Source: Ischnura elegans | Taxonomy: Eukaryota > Arthropoda > Insecta > Odonata > Coenagrionidae | Direction: 5' to 3' | Length of the DNA stretch: 64,000 nt | Assembly (NCBI RefSeq): GCF_921293095.1 | Contig: NC_060254.1 | Location: 57,644,069 to 57,708,068 of the forward strand | Part shown: positions 23,501-35,589 of the stretch, in pieces | Numbering within the stretch: the first letter of the stretch is position 1 | Layout of the letters: every line of letters starts with the position of its first letter | Notes under the pieces: model-generated | The model's database searches: none | What the model saw: the letters and a program-made list of their open reading frames with translations, nothing else | Told to the model about the DNA's origin: nothing | Position numbers and translations under genes: made by a program

Positions 23501-26080
23501 ACGCGTAATCAATTACTATGTTACCCAGTATTCGCGGTGATGAACAGCATTGGTTATATTCGTGGCTTTACACATCTTTAAACCCACACCGTTATTGATA
23601 AATGCGCAAAGGCATATTAGCCATACGAGAATAAAATAAGAGACAACTAAATATTTCCGGAATGAAAAAAGCAAAATTCGAGGCAATTAAAATAACTACC
23701 AACTGCAAAGCTATTATCTCAAGATTAATTTCATTGGATTAAGAATTAAAACACCAAAAAAGCCCGAGAATATCCTAAGTTGTGAGTAACGGGATATTTT
23801 CCGAGAGAAAAAGTACATCAAAGCATAACTTGCGTTAACGAAAGCATTTTCTCCGATTAAATCTGAATCCTTCACCCACTAGAATTACGTACTTGAATAA
23901 TTAAAGCATTAATTAGCATACTTTATATGTAAAAATATGAAAAAAGATACCACTATACAGCTCGGATCCCGGCCCACTCAATCCAACCTTATCTTCTCCA
24001 TCTCCATCAACACCTTTCCAGCAAACGCGTCCTTTTTTTCTCGCCAGGCACTTTGCTTCACCTCTCTCCGTTTTTTTTGCACCTTCCAGGAATCCGAGGG
24101 CACGAGGGCCCTCCCTTTCACAAAGCAATAATACGTTCCAGGAATCCTGGTGCTCAGTTCAACTCATCACTCACAGAGGTGAGCCCGCGCGGGTCAACTA
24201 CAAAATCCGGGATGATGTAATCCCGTTTTCTTTTGTGTTTGTTCATTATATACAATTAAAAAACATTTATTTGCTTTCCTACTTGAAAATACGGCAATGA
24301 GCTCTTCAGTTTTTTTCGTCATCTTCAATTCCGTGTTTTCAATAATTATTGATATAAATACATGCAATTGTTCACGATGATAATATAATTATTCCTTTCA
24401 ATGCAAGCATTTATTTCAATATGGAAAATTTCCACTCCCCCACGCTTAAATATTTGGATTTTACTCTTCAATTGTTGACAGATAAATGAGACAAAATCAC
24501 AATTTCCGTCGTAGTTATGTGAAAATTGTTCGTGTTTAACATAATGAAATCACATAGTCTCATTTCCACACTTTTATTTCGACCGACCGAAGTTTCAGCA
24601 CATAATGCCATTTTCAAGTTAAAAAAGAAATATTCCTCATATCCATAGAACACTAAGTAGTATATGTCCTTGGTAAAAAGCAATAATAACTAAATTAAAC
24701 ACTCCAATTGCGACAATTATAGTCCCGAATTCGTAAAATTATATTGAATTCCACTTCATAAACTCTGAGCTTTCTTCTTCAATGCTGACCTCTCCTTTTC
24801 GAAGCGTCGAGAATAGTCGGTTTCTTCCAAACTTGAAAACATCATTCAAAGAACGTCATTAACCACCTTGAAAATGGCTTTAGTGCTGAAATCTTGGTTG
24901 GTTGAAATAAAATATTGTGGAAATAAGATAAAGTAATTTCACTATGTTGGAGGTCTATAAGCTTTCTTATCTAATTCCTTCCCAACATAATTGTCTCCAC
25001 GAACTTCAATTTAAAATTTCATCACTGAATTTAAGCTTTAATGATAAGGTCGCTAGCGTAGACCCAAAATCGCATTTAATCGATAGAATTCCCTAGATGG
25101 ATGGGCAAAATACGTTTCCACGAATACTGTAATCATGCTCATTCGGCCACTTTCTCGTAAGTAAGGTATATTTCCAACCTGCCGTGTTAACGGTAGTGAA
25201 CTTCACAATAATTTCCATGTGATAAAGTTCCTCTGAACCGCGAATCTACCACGAATCTTTGGTTCTCGGTAACCACTGCGCGGGCCATTGTGCCTGTTAA
25301 TTCCCATGATTATTTACCGAGGTTCGTGAAACACAACTCTTATACAATGAGTTTTCAAGAAGCCATCCTTCATGACCATTTTCTTTAAATTGGAGCCACT
25401 TATTATTTTCGAATGCCAAGAAATACCATGTAAGTCCGTGATGGTTAACATATTTTTTACCAAATTATTTAGTTTCCTCAAAATACCAATAAAAGTTATG
25501 GTAAAGTTAGGGTAAAAAGCATGTGTCAAATTAACATAGCCGTTATTGAGTTAATGCTCGTATTTAGTAATTATACTTCATCGTAAAGGTTCAGAATTTG
25601 AATAATTAATTTTCTTACTTGGAAAGTAATATTCATCTATGAATGTTTATTCATGAACATAATTTATATTTTTCAAGTACTGATTAATAAAATAGGGTGA
25701 GAAATCAATCGGTAATACCAATAGAAAAATGTTTCGCTGCTGCAATGGCTCCCACCGACCGAAATGAGTGGTGACATTCATGCTCTGTATTGAAATTTAA
25801 TGCTCTCTATTGTTGGATATTATTCTTTGGCCATGCAAAGTAAGGAGGGTAGCATGGTATCTAATGAATTTGTTAAGTTTTTAATAAGAGAGCACAATTT
25901 CGCCGAATATCGCTTGATTGCCTTGAAGAAAATAAATTATATTTATGGATATTCAATCGTTCTCCTAGGTTTTCTTAAATTATAGAAAATCTACCATCGA
26001 GGCAATGAATCCGTTAATAAGACTTAGGTTTTAATTTCCAACTTCAATTGTTTGGCTGTGAATGACATACAACAAAATAT
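20570..26080. other. Long AT-rich stretch without recognised genes
   Basis: No open frame here shows a domain, signal peptide or splice structure. The longest (21698-22120, 140 codons, plus) is AT-driven, Cys/His/Ser-rich and unsupported. 23480-23560 and 24000-24200 are somewhat GC-richer without other signals. Confidence 0.35.
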
Positions 26081-26089
26081 ATGTTGTTG

Positions 26090-26770
26090 CTTGTTATTGT
26101 TAGCATTTGCGTTCACGATTTTTTCCACGATTTTGGTCCCTATCTGGACCTTACCTCCACTTTTAAAAAACAACAAGGTGTAAAGAATTCGCGAAAATCA
26201 GAGAGTTGATTTCGATCTTCAATTGTTTAGCTCTGAATAACATACAATAACGGAGAAATTTAAATCGCGTAGATGACGCCCTTCTAATTTCAGGAAACTG
26301 TTTTGTCCTACACATATAGCAGTACATGAAGGACTAAACGCAGTTTGGACATCTCTTCCTAGGTGACAGTTGAGGAGGTGTAGTTCCCGAATCGGGTGCG
26401 AAAGGGTGAACTGGGTGCGGTCGGTCCGGGGGACACGTGGCGCCGCGCCGCCCCGCTCCGCCACCTGAGCCGGCGGCGCGGCGGGGGAGTGTGAAGAGAG
26501 GGGATAGGGATGGGCGTGTGCTTCCGGGAATCGTGCGGGGGCGGTGAGAGGAGTCAGACGGCGTGGAGGCGGAGCGGCAGACTACGTACGACCCATTTCC
26601 CTGTGCCGCCGCCTGACCCACTTGACTCCTTCCCTGAAACGGCGCCGCCCGGATCGATGCCTTCAAAGCAATGGGGTCAATTACATCCCGTTCCTTCTTT
26701 GCTTTAATCCCGTCTAACCGGCTGCGAAAAGATAGGGAGCTACTTGCTTCCAATATATAGTATCTTCTGT
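26090..26770. repeat. Diverged local repeat unit, copy 1
   Basis: Contains ccacgattttggtccctatc and cttccacttttaaaa-like sequence, then a GC-rich insert, then ggatcgatgccttcaaagca through taatcccgtctaaccgg. The same blocks in the same order occur at 27690-28080. Non-coding. Origin unknown. Confidence 0.55.
26375..26645. other. GC-rich, CpG-rich island inside a repeat
   Basis: About 270 bp rich in gcggcgcggcggggg-type sequence, in sharp contrast to its surroundings and absent from the sister repeat at 27.8 kb. A 156-codon minus-strand frame crosses it but is of low complexity (Pro, Ser, Arg, Gly). It could be an insertion, an exon relic or a promoter-like island. Confidence 0.4.
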
Positions 26771-27128
26771 ATAGATACCTTTTTCTCAACTTATACGCAA
26801 CCAAACTCTACAAATGAGGTACTAAATTTCACATAATTTATCAGAGAACATGCGACGGCGTATCTTACTTCCTAAATATTGCTATTGTTTCCGAACATTG
26901 GTTTTTAAATAAATAAAACAAGTTTTTTTTTATTAAAAAAAACTATAAAACCAAAAACCTATATATTCCTGACGTTAACGGCGCACAAACTGATACATTT
27001 GTTCATTTGCAACAATATCTCGCATTCTTTAAATAACTTTTATCAAAATGCGGCTGATTGCACATTCAAGTCTCCTGTTGATACGTAAGTATGAGTCATC
27101 ATGTGCGCTTAACATAGGATATTGTAAT

Positions 27129-27242
27129 ACTTCCAATGTTGTGTTTAAAGAGGTTCTCAGACCTCAATTTGTACATGAACATTTTACTTCCAATGTTGTG
27201 TTTAAAGAGGTCCTCAGACCTCAATTTGTACATGAACATTCC
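27129..27242. repeat. 57-bp tandem duplication
   Basis: Two copies with period 57, beginning acttccaatgttgtg, with one obvious difference (aggttctc versus aggtcctc). The near identity indicates a recent event. 57 is a multiple of three, so the frame through it stays open, but no gene is supported. Confidence 0.9.
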
Positions 27243-27329
27243 AATTTAATCTGTGCATAAGACTCTACCTTTTTTTCGATTAGAAAGGGTTAATAGCTTT
27301 GATAATGATATTAGTATGGTATGGTATTT

Positions 27330-27605
27330 TGAAGGAGGCGACCGACAGCTGAGGTTAACTGCGCCATGAGGGAAGGGTATGGAAGGAAGGGTGGAGAGAA
27401 ACCTGGCGTCGGCATTAGCCTGCTCTTAACGAAAGGCGCCAAGGGGAACACGGCTTAACGTCCCATCCGACGGACGGAGTGTCCTCCACACAACATTCAA
27501 GCAGGGATCGGGCAGTCTCTGAAAATTCTCTGACACCGCCGGGATTTGAACCCGAGCCCACGGGGAGGGAAGCCAACACTCTAGCTACCACAACAACCCG
27601 ATCCC
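27330..27605 (-). repeat. tRNA-derived SINE, family B, minus copy
   Basis: On the minus strand the head carries the B-box complement of ccgggatttgaacccg (about 27539-27555). The body contains the complement of cggcttaacgtcccatccga. The same head and body occur on the plus strand at 51950-52180 (gggacgttaagctatggtgc). 5' and 3' limits are approximate. Confidence 0.7.
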
Positions 27606-27689
27606 CACGATATAAGTATCAAAATAAATGCTGATAAATTGTCAGCATGGAAAAAAATATGAATCTTCTCGTGCTTCATATTTTTTTCT

Positions 27690-28600
27690 TAACCTACACT
27701 ATTGTTAGCATTATCGACGTTATCCACGACTTTGGTTCATATTTGGGCCTTGCTTCCACTTTTAAAAATCACCAAGGAGTAATGAGCGAAAATTGAGGAG
27801 CCCCAGTCATAGTACGTGAAGGGAAGGGCTAAACAAACGCAGCTGAACAATATTTTCTTTGATTTCCCAGCTTCATGATGCTTCCAAAAAACTATGCCGA
27901 AAATATTAAGCTGTTTCCAGATTATGTCAAACAAATTTGTTTCCAGATAGTGAAGGGCGTCTGGATCGATGCCTTCAAAGCAATTAGGTCAATTACATCC
28001 CGTTCTTTGCTTTAATCCCGTCTAACCGGGTTGGAAGGAAAGGAAGCCACTCGCTTCCTATATATTCTATATATTCACGTCTTTACTGGGCGGGTAGGGG
28101 AGAAATTTAATTTTATTAGTAAACGGGAAGATAAGGAACGTGTGAAATCACTTTAGCCTTGATTTGGTGGAAATTCGATGATAAAATAATAACTACAAAT
28201 GGTAATTTACACGCTTTAATGTTTAACTCCACCACCAACTATGGTTTTGACATTGTCATTTTCAAGGCCTTGATTTGGTCGTTTGTGGATTTTTATATTA
28301 AAATGTGAAAATAACCATTTGAAGTTAATATTTTATAAGGAAGATAAGAATTTACTTCGTACGCTTCACTTTGACAATGTTGTGCAGACGACGGCTTCGA
28401 TAGTTATGAAATTATGGAGGTTGTAATACCTTTGATAATAAAATTAATGTCGAAACAAATGTAGATAAAATGTCACCATGGAAAGAAAAATATGAATATT
28501 CTTTTCCTACGTCACTCTTCCACAAAATTAAGCCCAAAATGTTAAACGGTTTACAGTAAATTTAAACTGTTTTGTTTGCAGATAACGAGAGAAAAGAATT
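27690..28600. repeat. Diverged local repeat unit, copy 2 and partial copy 3
   Basis: 27690-28080 repeats the blocks of 26090-26770 without the GC-rich insert. 28440-28600 again carries the segment with caccatggaaagaaaaatat and tttgtttgcagata, matching 27640-27950. Pieces are diverged and partly rearranged. Confidence 0.5.
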
Positions 28601-30040
28601 TTCAAAATTTTTTGTCCTTTGAACACGATGACCCAATTCCTTTTACCGTGGATTATCTATTTCAAACTTCATGGTTATGCATCGAAAAAATTCACTTAAA
28701 TCATTGCTCAAAATTACCATGATAACAATAAAAAATTACAATTTTATTTCCTGAGTCAAACTATAATATTGTTTAAATCTTCATCTTCCTTTCCCTTCCT
28801 ACAGGTTGATTCACTGTTTCCAATTTTCAAGTTGACGCAGGCTATGATTTAATGTGAGTAAAAAGTTAATTATTTTTAATACTAATTTTTGGCGGCTCCA
28901 AAATATATCTTGGAAACTCACGCATTGCCCCATAAAAACTCTGCAAAAGATCGTCTCCCCAAACATCTCGCTACGCATTGAATATCAGTCGTGATTCGAC
29001 TTTGCTGAGTACACTACAACCTTCCTTTCTCTTCTCTCCCCACTCTAAGCTCAACTTTTTTTCTCTCGTCCTTTGTTTCGCCAGTGGCGCCGCATTCCAC
29101 GAAATTCCAACGACAGGGTCTGTTCGCCTCCCACGCCCTCTGTTATTCATTTCTTTCAAGCCCCGATCTTTTCCCTCTCTGTGCTCAAAGGGGTTCGTTC
29201 CTATTTCCAGAAAAATAGCTTCTACTTCCCTTTAGCTCTGCCCACGTTCACCACCCTGAGCCTACATATTGAAAATAAAACTTCAAGCATATTGCTTTCT
29301 CGGAATGTAATATTTCGTCAAAAGATAGGAGTTCATTTAATATTTATTTTATATGTAATGGTAGCTGGCGTGACTTCGCAGAAAACCTTTATCGTAGGAG
29401 TTCATTGAATTAAAACTTGCCAATTTCCACATAATGAATTGATGAGGGTAACTTCAGCTAAATGCTCAGCTTCCTTCCTTGGGATTCTCCGGAAAAACAA
29501 AGTTTTCATCATTTGTCATCATGTGGAAAAAGCAAAGTTTTAATTCCGTCAACTCATATTATATTTATGCTACTGTTGAATTCGTTGCAACTTCGTTTTT
29601 CAAATAGATTATTCAAAAAGTAAATAGGGGCAGCTCTAGTGGTATAGTTCTAAGTTTATTTTACTTCTTTGTGAATGCTGAATGCTGATGATGTCAAAAA
29701 ACCTTTCATTAACCGACAGCACCATCAGTACTTTTAAGGTATTATGAGGTATTTTCAATTATTTCGCAGATTATTATTCTAACTTAATTGCTCTTTAAAA
29801 TGGATGTAAAAAGGATAGGAAAAGACATCGATTCTATTTTCACATACTCATTAGTACGCATACTTCATGCGTAATTAGTAGGACGTGGCCCACTGTATTT
29901 TCATATTTTGCTTACTGCTGAATATAGCGAACATATAACAGCGTAGTAGTAAGGAAACAGTTCATCAGAACTTAGATACATAGCGACACCTCCACCGCTC
30001 AAGCGCTTAATAATCGCTCACCGAGTCAAATCCGCTCATC
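28601..30040. other. No gene recognised
   Basis: AT-rich. Open frames at 28978-29408 overlap each other on both strands and lack motifs. Confidence 0.35.
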
Positions 30041-30045
30041 TAGGA

Positions 30046-30198
30046 GCTCAACAATACGAATGCGCTCAGCTGGCAGTAGCCGGAGGATAAACCTCACCAC
30101 CTCCAATTCTCTAAAGAGCTCACCTCCAATTCTCTAAGCTTTAGAGGTGAGCGTACTGCTCCGCCTACTGCCAGCTGAGCGTATTTGTATTGCTGAGC
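30046..30198. repeat. 34-bp inverted repeat (hairpin)
   Basis: Arms 30046-30079 and 30165-30198 pair along 34 bases with three mismatches. The core is gctcagctggcagtag. The 85-bp centre holds two direct copies of cacctccaattctctaa. Likely a small foldback element; no coding content. Confidence 0.75.
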
Positions 30199-30571
30199 AA
30201 ACAAAGCAGCAGATAAAGAAACAAGGAGAGGATGTACGAATATACAGTATATGGCTGGCAAATCGTATCCTTCATTTGAGAATCACTTCTCTATGTTATT
30301 GATATTATAGATTATTCATATATTCACATACTTGCACTACACACATACAGTAAAAAAACAATGTAAATAAATCCCATGTATTCTCATTTTCTATACATTA
30401 CTTTATAGATTACACCACATATATTACGAGCATGACGATAGGGAAGCGAGACTTTTATAGAAAGGCGATTTATAATTAGTAACGAACAAAAACTGAAATC
30501 GTACTAGAGAAATACCTATAGCATGACTATAAGGATAGAATAAAACTTTGCAAGTCGCTCAATGATTTATA

Positions 30572-30912
30572 CAATAGCGACCGGTTTCCATACAATGCAT
30601 TATCTTCTGGCAGAATTCATAAAATTGTCTCATGTTATATAGGGGTATGGACAGGGAAAAAGGTGAGGTAGAGGAGAGGGGGAGAAGGCGGAATGCTGGT
30701 AGGCGTTAAGGGCGGAAATCCGGTATATAATTGTCAGCTTCCGATAGTTGCTAGCCTTCATGGCGTTGCAGACGCTCTTAATAAACGCAAGGGTTTGGGG
30801 CGTTACTTGATGGAACTCCTTCAGGACTATCAGGAAAGAATAAAAATTTTCTTGTTCCACAAATAATTGATTCGCTCGTGGCCGGTTTTGGTACAATTTA
30901 TCATCATCTTCT
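30572..30912 (-). repeat. Two direct copies of a degenerate hammerhead-like terminal repeat
   Basis: Minus-strand cores at 30609-30572 (CAGAAGAT ... GGAAACCGGTCGC) and 30912-30873 (CAGAAGAT ... AAAACCGGCC) share the layout of Penelope-type terminal repeats, but the expected CTG is CAG in both. A 98-codon minus-strand frame spans them without recognisable domains. Confidence 0.4.
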
Positions 30913-30938
30913 GGCACAGTTTGCAAAATTCTCTCATG

Positions 30939-31189
30939 TTAACAAATGAAAAGAAAAACTGTGTATATTTCCACCAATTCATTCTCGCGGTACAACTAGT
31001 TTCGACGCAGCGGCGTCATTATCAGGTACAAGGGGTCTCGTAAATCTGCTTCTTTTGTCTCTGGTTTGGGATTTTTGAGAAAATGTACAAGAACCCTTGT
31101 ACATGATGATGACGCCGCTGCGTCGAAACTAGTTGTACATCGAGAATAAATTGGTGGATAAATACAATGTTTTACTTTTCATTTGTTAA
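30939..31189. mobile_element. Penelope-like terminal-repeat hairpin (snapback) 1
   Basis: Arms of about 96 bp, 30939-31034 and 31094-31189, surround a 59-bp loop. The inner 64 bp differ at five positions. Each arm carries a hammerhead-like layout: CTGATAAT (minus arm) or ATGATGAT (plus arm), a perfect 5-bp helix GACGC/GCGTC with loop CGCT, GAAAC, and palindromic ACTAGT. Both copies have a damaged CTGANGA box, so neither is expected to cleave well. Confidence 0.65.
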
Positions 31190-31890
31190 AATGCACTTCC
31201 ACAAAGTTGAACCACAGACTATAGGAATTTTCTCATGTTACTTACAAAATTCTCTTTGTTATTTTTTGGTAGTGTCTTCAAAAATAGGTCAACAAGTGTG
31301 CAGCATAGAGTTTAGAGTTTGGAACCGCATATTCATGTTTAAACGTCAAAAAATTAATACCTCGAGGTACATCACGGTACAATTCAAGTAAAAAGTTCTC
31401 AGAACTTAGCTTTACAATTGTCTTCCTCAGATGGTCTTATCGGAAAAATCATACGTTAAATACACGTTGAACACAGTAATATCTTGACCCTGCACACTTC
31501 AACAGCTTTGCTAACCATCAATTTCTTGTTCACTTTTGATGTCAGCACTAGAGGGTAGCGCACGTTTTAATCATCGTCGTGTGAATGCACGATAGTTACA
31601 ACGAATGCTGGAACAATCGTAGGGAAAGAATAGTTTACAAAATTCTCACATGTTACTTACAAATTTATCTTTGTTTTTTTCGGTAGTGTCCTCAAAAATA
31701 GGTCATCAAGTGTTCAGCATTGAGTTCAGATTTTGGAACCGAATATTCATGTTTGCACTTTAAAAAAATGAACAACTTGACGTAAATCAAAGTAAAACTC
31801 AAGTAATAAGTTCATGGAACTTAACTATAAAATTTTCTTTTTCACAAGGTCTTTTCAGAACTAAAGTGACGATATGGTTGAGATGTTCGA
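31190..31890. repeat. Diverged tandem unit, copies 1 and 2
   Basis: 31190-31440 and 31600-31890 share atgttacttacaaa, then ggtagtgtcttcaaaaatag, then tggaaccg.atattcatgttt in order. A third copy lies at 33370-33850. Non-coding. The unit adjoins or contains terminal-repeat hairpins. Confidence 0.55.
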
Positions 31891-31899
31891 TATTAAAGG

Positions 31900-33369
31900 T
31901 GCAATTATCGCGTTTTAAGCGATCATTTCACCTTGTTTTAGGGTTTTTCTGTTTATTCACCAAATTTTTACGCGACTTATCCGTCACCAAAAAAAGGTTG
32001 GCCGAAAAGGAAGAGTCTGGACTATCCCGTTTAAGTATTGCATTACTATTCGGAATGTATGAATAATGTGGCATCCTGAGAGCACCTCAAAATCTGCATA
32101 AACCAGACAGATTTCCAGCCAACATGCGGTTAAGTGTATACTCTTCAATTTTAATGAAAACTTCAAGATATCGAGCCGAATGAATAATTTTTATCAAAGA
32201 TTGATCGTAGACAGGCATGTTTTATTTTATTTTATTCATTCACACAAAAGATAAATGCAAATTTTCAAAAATTGAGTACAAAAATATGTTTTAGCATATG
32301 GAAAAAGCACATCAAGGGAATGAAATGTTATTTCGACAATGGATAATTGACAGATTGTTGATTTTCCATTTTCTTGGTGAAACAACTTGATTTCTTCCAA
32401 TAAGGTTGATAGATGTTATTATTAAACATTTGGAAGTTCTGTATCGGTATTCAGCTACGTCAAAAGCAATCTTTAAATCATCCTGATGGATGAATTTGCT
32501 TTCGTAGGTTCTAAGACGAGTGTGGGTAATAACTCTATCAGATTAATATAAACACCATCCAACACAATAAGTTGCTTCAAAGGATTCAGCACAAGATAAT
32601 GCAGTACCTGAAAATAAAGGAAAATACGGTTTTAAAAATGGTAAATAATTAATCTTGTTTGAGGCAAAATTGTGGCAATTGAAATTTTCATTGTAATTGA
32701 TCAAAACTATGGACCTTCAATGAAAATCAGAAAGTAAACAATTACTTTAACATCACAAAGTGGACTTTCCAGCAATCTTTTTAATCAAAGTAAATTGTCA
32801 ATGCGTGGATACAATAACTTCCAGAGAATTCAGAGAATGAAGATACTGATTTATTTCTCGATTAAAACTTTATTTGTAAGACAGGTTTTCATATACTGAG
32901 TACAAAAATAATTGTTCAATATATGGAAAAGACACAGTAAGGAAAAGGAGTACTAGTTTTATACTGGATGAATGACAGTTGGCTCACTATAACCAATCTC
33001 TCCACAGGTTCCCCTTAGTTTCTATAGCCAACGACTGAGGGCGTTGTCGAAAGCACCAATAAGCAAGTTAAATTGTTTCCAGGTTCTATTGAAAACCATG
33101 GCCGCAATTAAGGAAATCAATGTAGCGGTCATCGCCGAGCTGAAACAAATGATCATCGACATTCTAATTGTAACCATAGTACCGCAGTCAATTAACTACG
33201 CTATGACCGCAAGATGTCCCCTCTGTAGTGGGCAGTTAGGAAAGTGTCACATGAGATCAATATCCTCCATTATCAAGAGAATTCGAAATCGAGTTAACTA
33301 GAGAGTTTTTGCTCTCGAAAACGCAATTTATCAGTGTGATGGATTTAGTAAGCTAGTTAGTGATTATGG
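31900..33369. other. No supported gene; further diverged repeats
   Basis: 32225-32340 and 32865-32960 share gagtacaaaaata and atatggaaaa segments. An 85-codon frame at 33044-33301 contains one CPLC pair and a helical N-terminal half but has no recognised family, and its boundaries lack splice support. Confidence 0.3.
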
Positions 33370-33850
33370 GAAAGTTAACAGCTGGTTTTTTTGGTGGTGT
33401 CCTCAAAAATAGGCCGCATTAGGTGGACAACAATTAGTTCAAAGTTTGTATCTGCATTATCATGGTGAAAAGTAAAAAACTTTGTAATTGGACATAAATT
33501 TATTTATGTACGACCTAGATTTTGACGTAGAATGTTATCATCTGGTATATTTGAATAGATGATGACAAGATGGTGACGTGCCACTTCGCAACCTAGGTGA
33601 TGCATAAATAAATTCATGTGGAACTACAAAGTTTTTTACTTTTCATTATGTTAATCCGATTCCATGAAGTTCCTGATGCAACAAATAATACTGCATTTTC
33701 ATGTTTTCACATCAAAATAAAATTAATATTACCGTATAATTCTAGCGAAAAGTACATGGAGTCTTTACTGGAAAATTGTCTATTTCAGAAATTCTCTTCA
33801 GAGATTAGGTGACGGCACGCGATATGCTTGAGATGTTCGATATCAACATT
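33370..33850. repeat. Diverged unit, copy 3, split by a hairpin
   Basis: Begins ggtggtgtcctcaaaaatag and ends gagatgttcgatatcaa, as at 31873. Between them lies the hairpin at 33461-33650, which is absent from the middle of copies 1 and 2, so it probably inserted into this unit. Confidence 0.55.
33461..33650. mobile_element. Penelope-like terminal-repeat hairpin 2, diverged
   Basis: Arms pair from gaaaagtaaaaaactttgta (left) to its complement (right end near 33650), with further pairing through aaatttatttatg and acctag. Degenerate cores: CAGATGAT on the minus arm and TAGATGAT on the plus arm. The GAAAC box is decayed in both. Inactive. Confidence 0.5.
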
Positions 33851-35589
33851 GATACTCTGATACGAAGATGTCTTCACTTCCTCTCGGTAGCAATAGTTTT
33901 TCTCCCAATCATTATCCAAACCACTTCGCCAAGTAAAGTCTCTGGCATAGAAAATCGCTGAGGCCGGTGTTTTCAGGTCAATTTCCCCAGGGAAAGGAAG
34001 TCGGTTTGTCGATAAACCGAGATATTTATTCCGCCCCGCCGAGTGCAATAAGAATTCAAAATGATTGGGACAAACTCAGCGCACATAAAGTTCCCGATAA
34101 AAGACCCATTTAACTCTTGTGTGTACACCAGGACAGATAAATCGTCGAAGAATTCAAAACGCTTTAATCTTCTGAGAAATAGTTCACTCCCAGACCTCCA
34201 GGATCCCAACAAAATATCACAAATTTGAACAGAAACACTTCAAAAAGTTACTTAACGCAAAAAATAAACCAATTCGTAGAAATTCGTCGTATAATTCGAT
34301 GCGATTGTCTGAAAAATTTATTTTTGAGCTTAATTGAACGAGAGCTTTGGGACACTAGCAACAATGCGATTACGCAAGCCACTCCATCGATCCCACCCAT
34401 TTTGAGAACGATCGTTTCAGATAATTATAATCACACGTTTTCATTCAGTCTTAATTATTTAATATCCTTAAAATGTATTGAGTATTACATAGTGTCGGAA
34501 AGGGTGGAGACCCAAGAAAAACCATTTTCATGGTAACTGCAAATTGCTATCTAACAATATTTGCGTTGCCATAGCTCAGTAACTAAGGAGTTGCGACCTT
34601 ATGTTTATTAGACAAAAAATGCTTAAAATTATCTCCCCTAACACCTCCTTAAGTAATTCAGATTGCTCCTGAAACACCCAATATCATTATACCTAGCATT
34701 AATTCTAATTATAAAAATATAACGTATTATAAATATGAAATCATAATAAATTTCTAGTATGAATTTAGTATTTCATGAGTAAGGCACCACTCGTTATCAG
34801 GCTCGACGAATCCAGCATCAGATAAAGTTCTTTTTCCTCCGATGAAAAATCTTCACATCCCTCATTTTCAGACTAAATAATGATTTGGCGATAATTTAAG
34901 TTAACTATGTTATTTACTATTTTTATAATAAAATCTATGTATGTATGTAAATCTATCTATATATGTAAAATGTATCACACCCCAAAACTGGTATGTGCAA
35001 AACGAAAATGCAATTAAAAACGAGTAAAAAATAATTTCCGCGCAAAAAATCGTATATTTTCAGTGCAATAAATTAATTTTATTGAAACTTTCTTCATAGT
35101 ATTAAATTGTCTAAGAACCATATCAAATGACTAACCGATAAAACTGTAAATATATCGTACAATTTATCTTTGCTCCTTGGTTACCCGAGTACCCAGGTGT
35201 GCATAGGGGTAATAAATTCCAGTTAATCACACGAGGATTAAGCAAGACCATCGTTAAAACATAACTGGTGTGTTTTAACCAACAAGCCAATTTTTTACTT
35301 TACCTGACACATTATTTCGATTAGATAGAGTTTGACTTGTGGACGACATGAATTCTCCAATAATCCTCGCGTAAATTTAAATCTATAAGAAATGAGATGA
35401 TTCACATTTTAAAATATTTAACATTCTTTTATCCTGTTAATTATTAAACTTATAACCCTCTAACTTTAGCAGGAGCAATTGAAATAATCACAGGAGAAAC
35501 TCCAGAGCTGATACATATAATTCTTGGTATCCCTGTAAGTCAAAAGCCGTGAAATGTAGAATGTGCATAAAAATTAGCAACTCATGCAG
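33851..35589. other. No gene recognised
   Basis: AT-rich. A 103-codon frame at 34225-34536 has no motif or splice signal. 34930-34970 contains a tatgtatgta/tatctatata microsatellite-like tract. Confidence 0.35.

Noticed and set aside
26334-26804. 156-codon open frame on the minus strand, longest in the window
   Set aside because: It spans a GC-rich insert and two halves of a repeat, is of low complexity and has no domain, start context or splice signals.
33044-33301. 85-codon frame with a CPLC motif
   Set aside because: A single Cys pair is too little for a zinc-binding domain; no homology recognised and surroundings are repeats.
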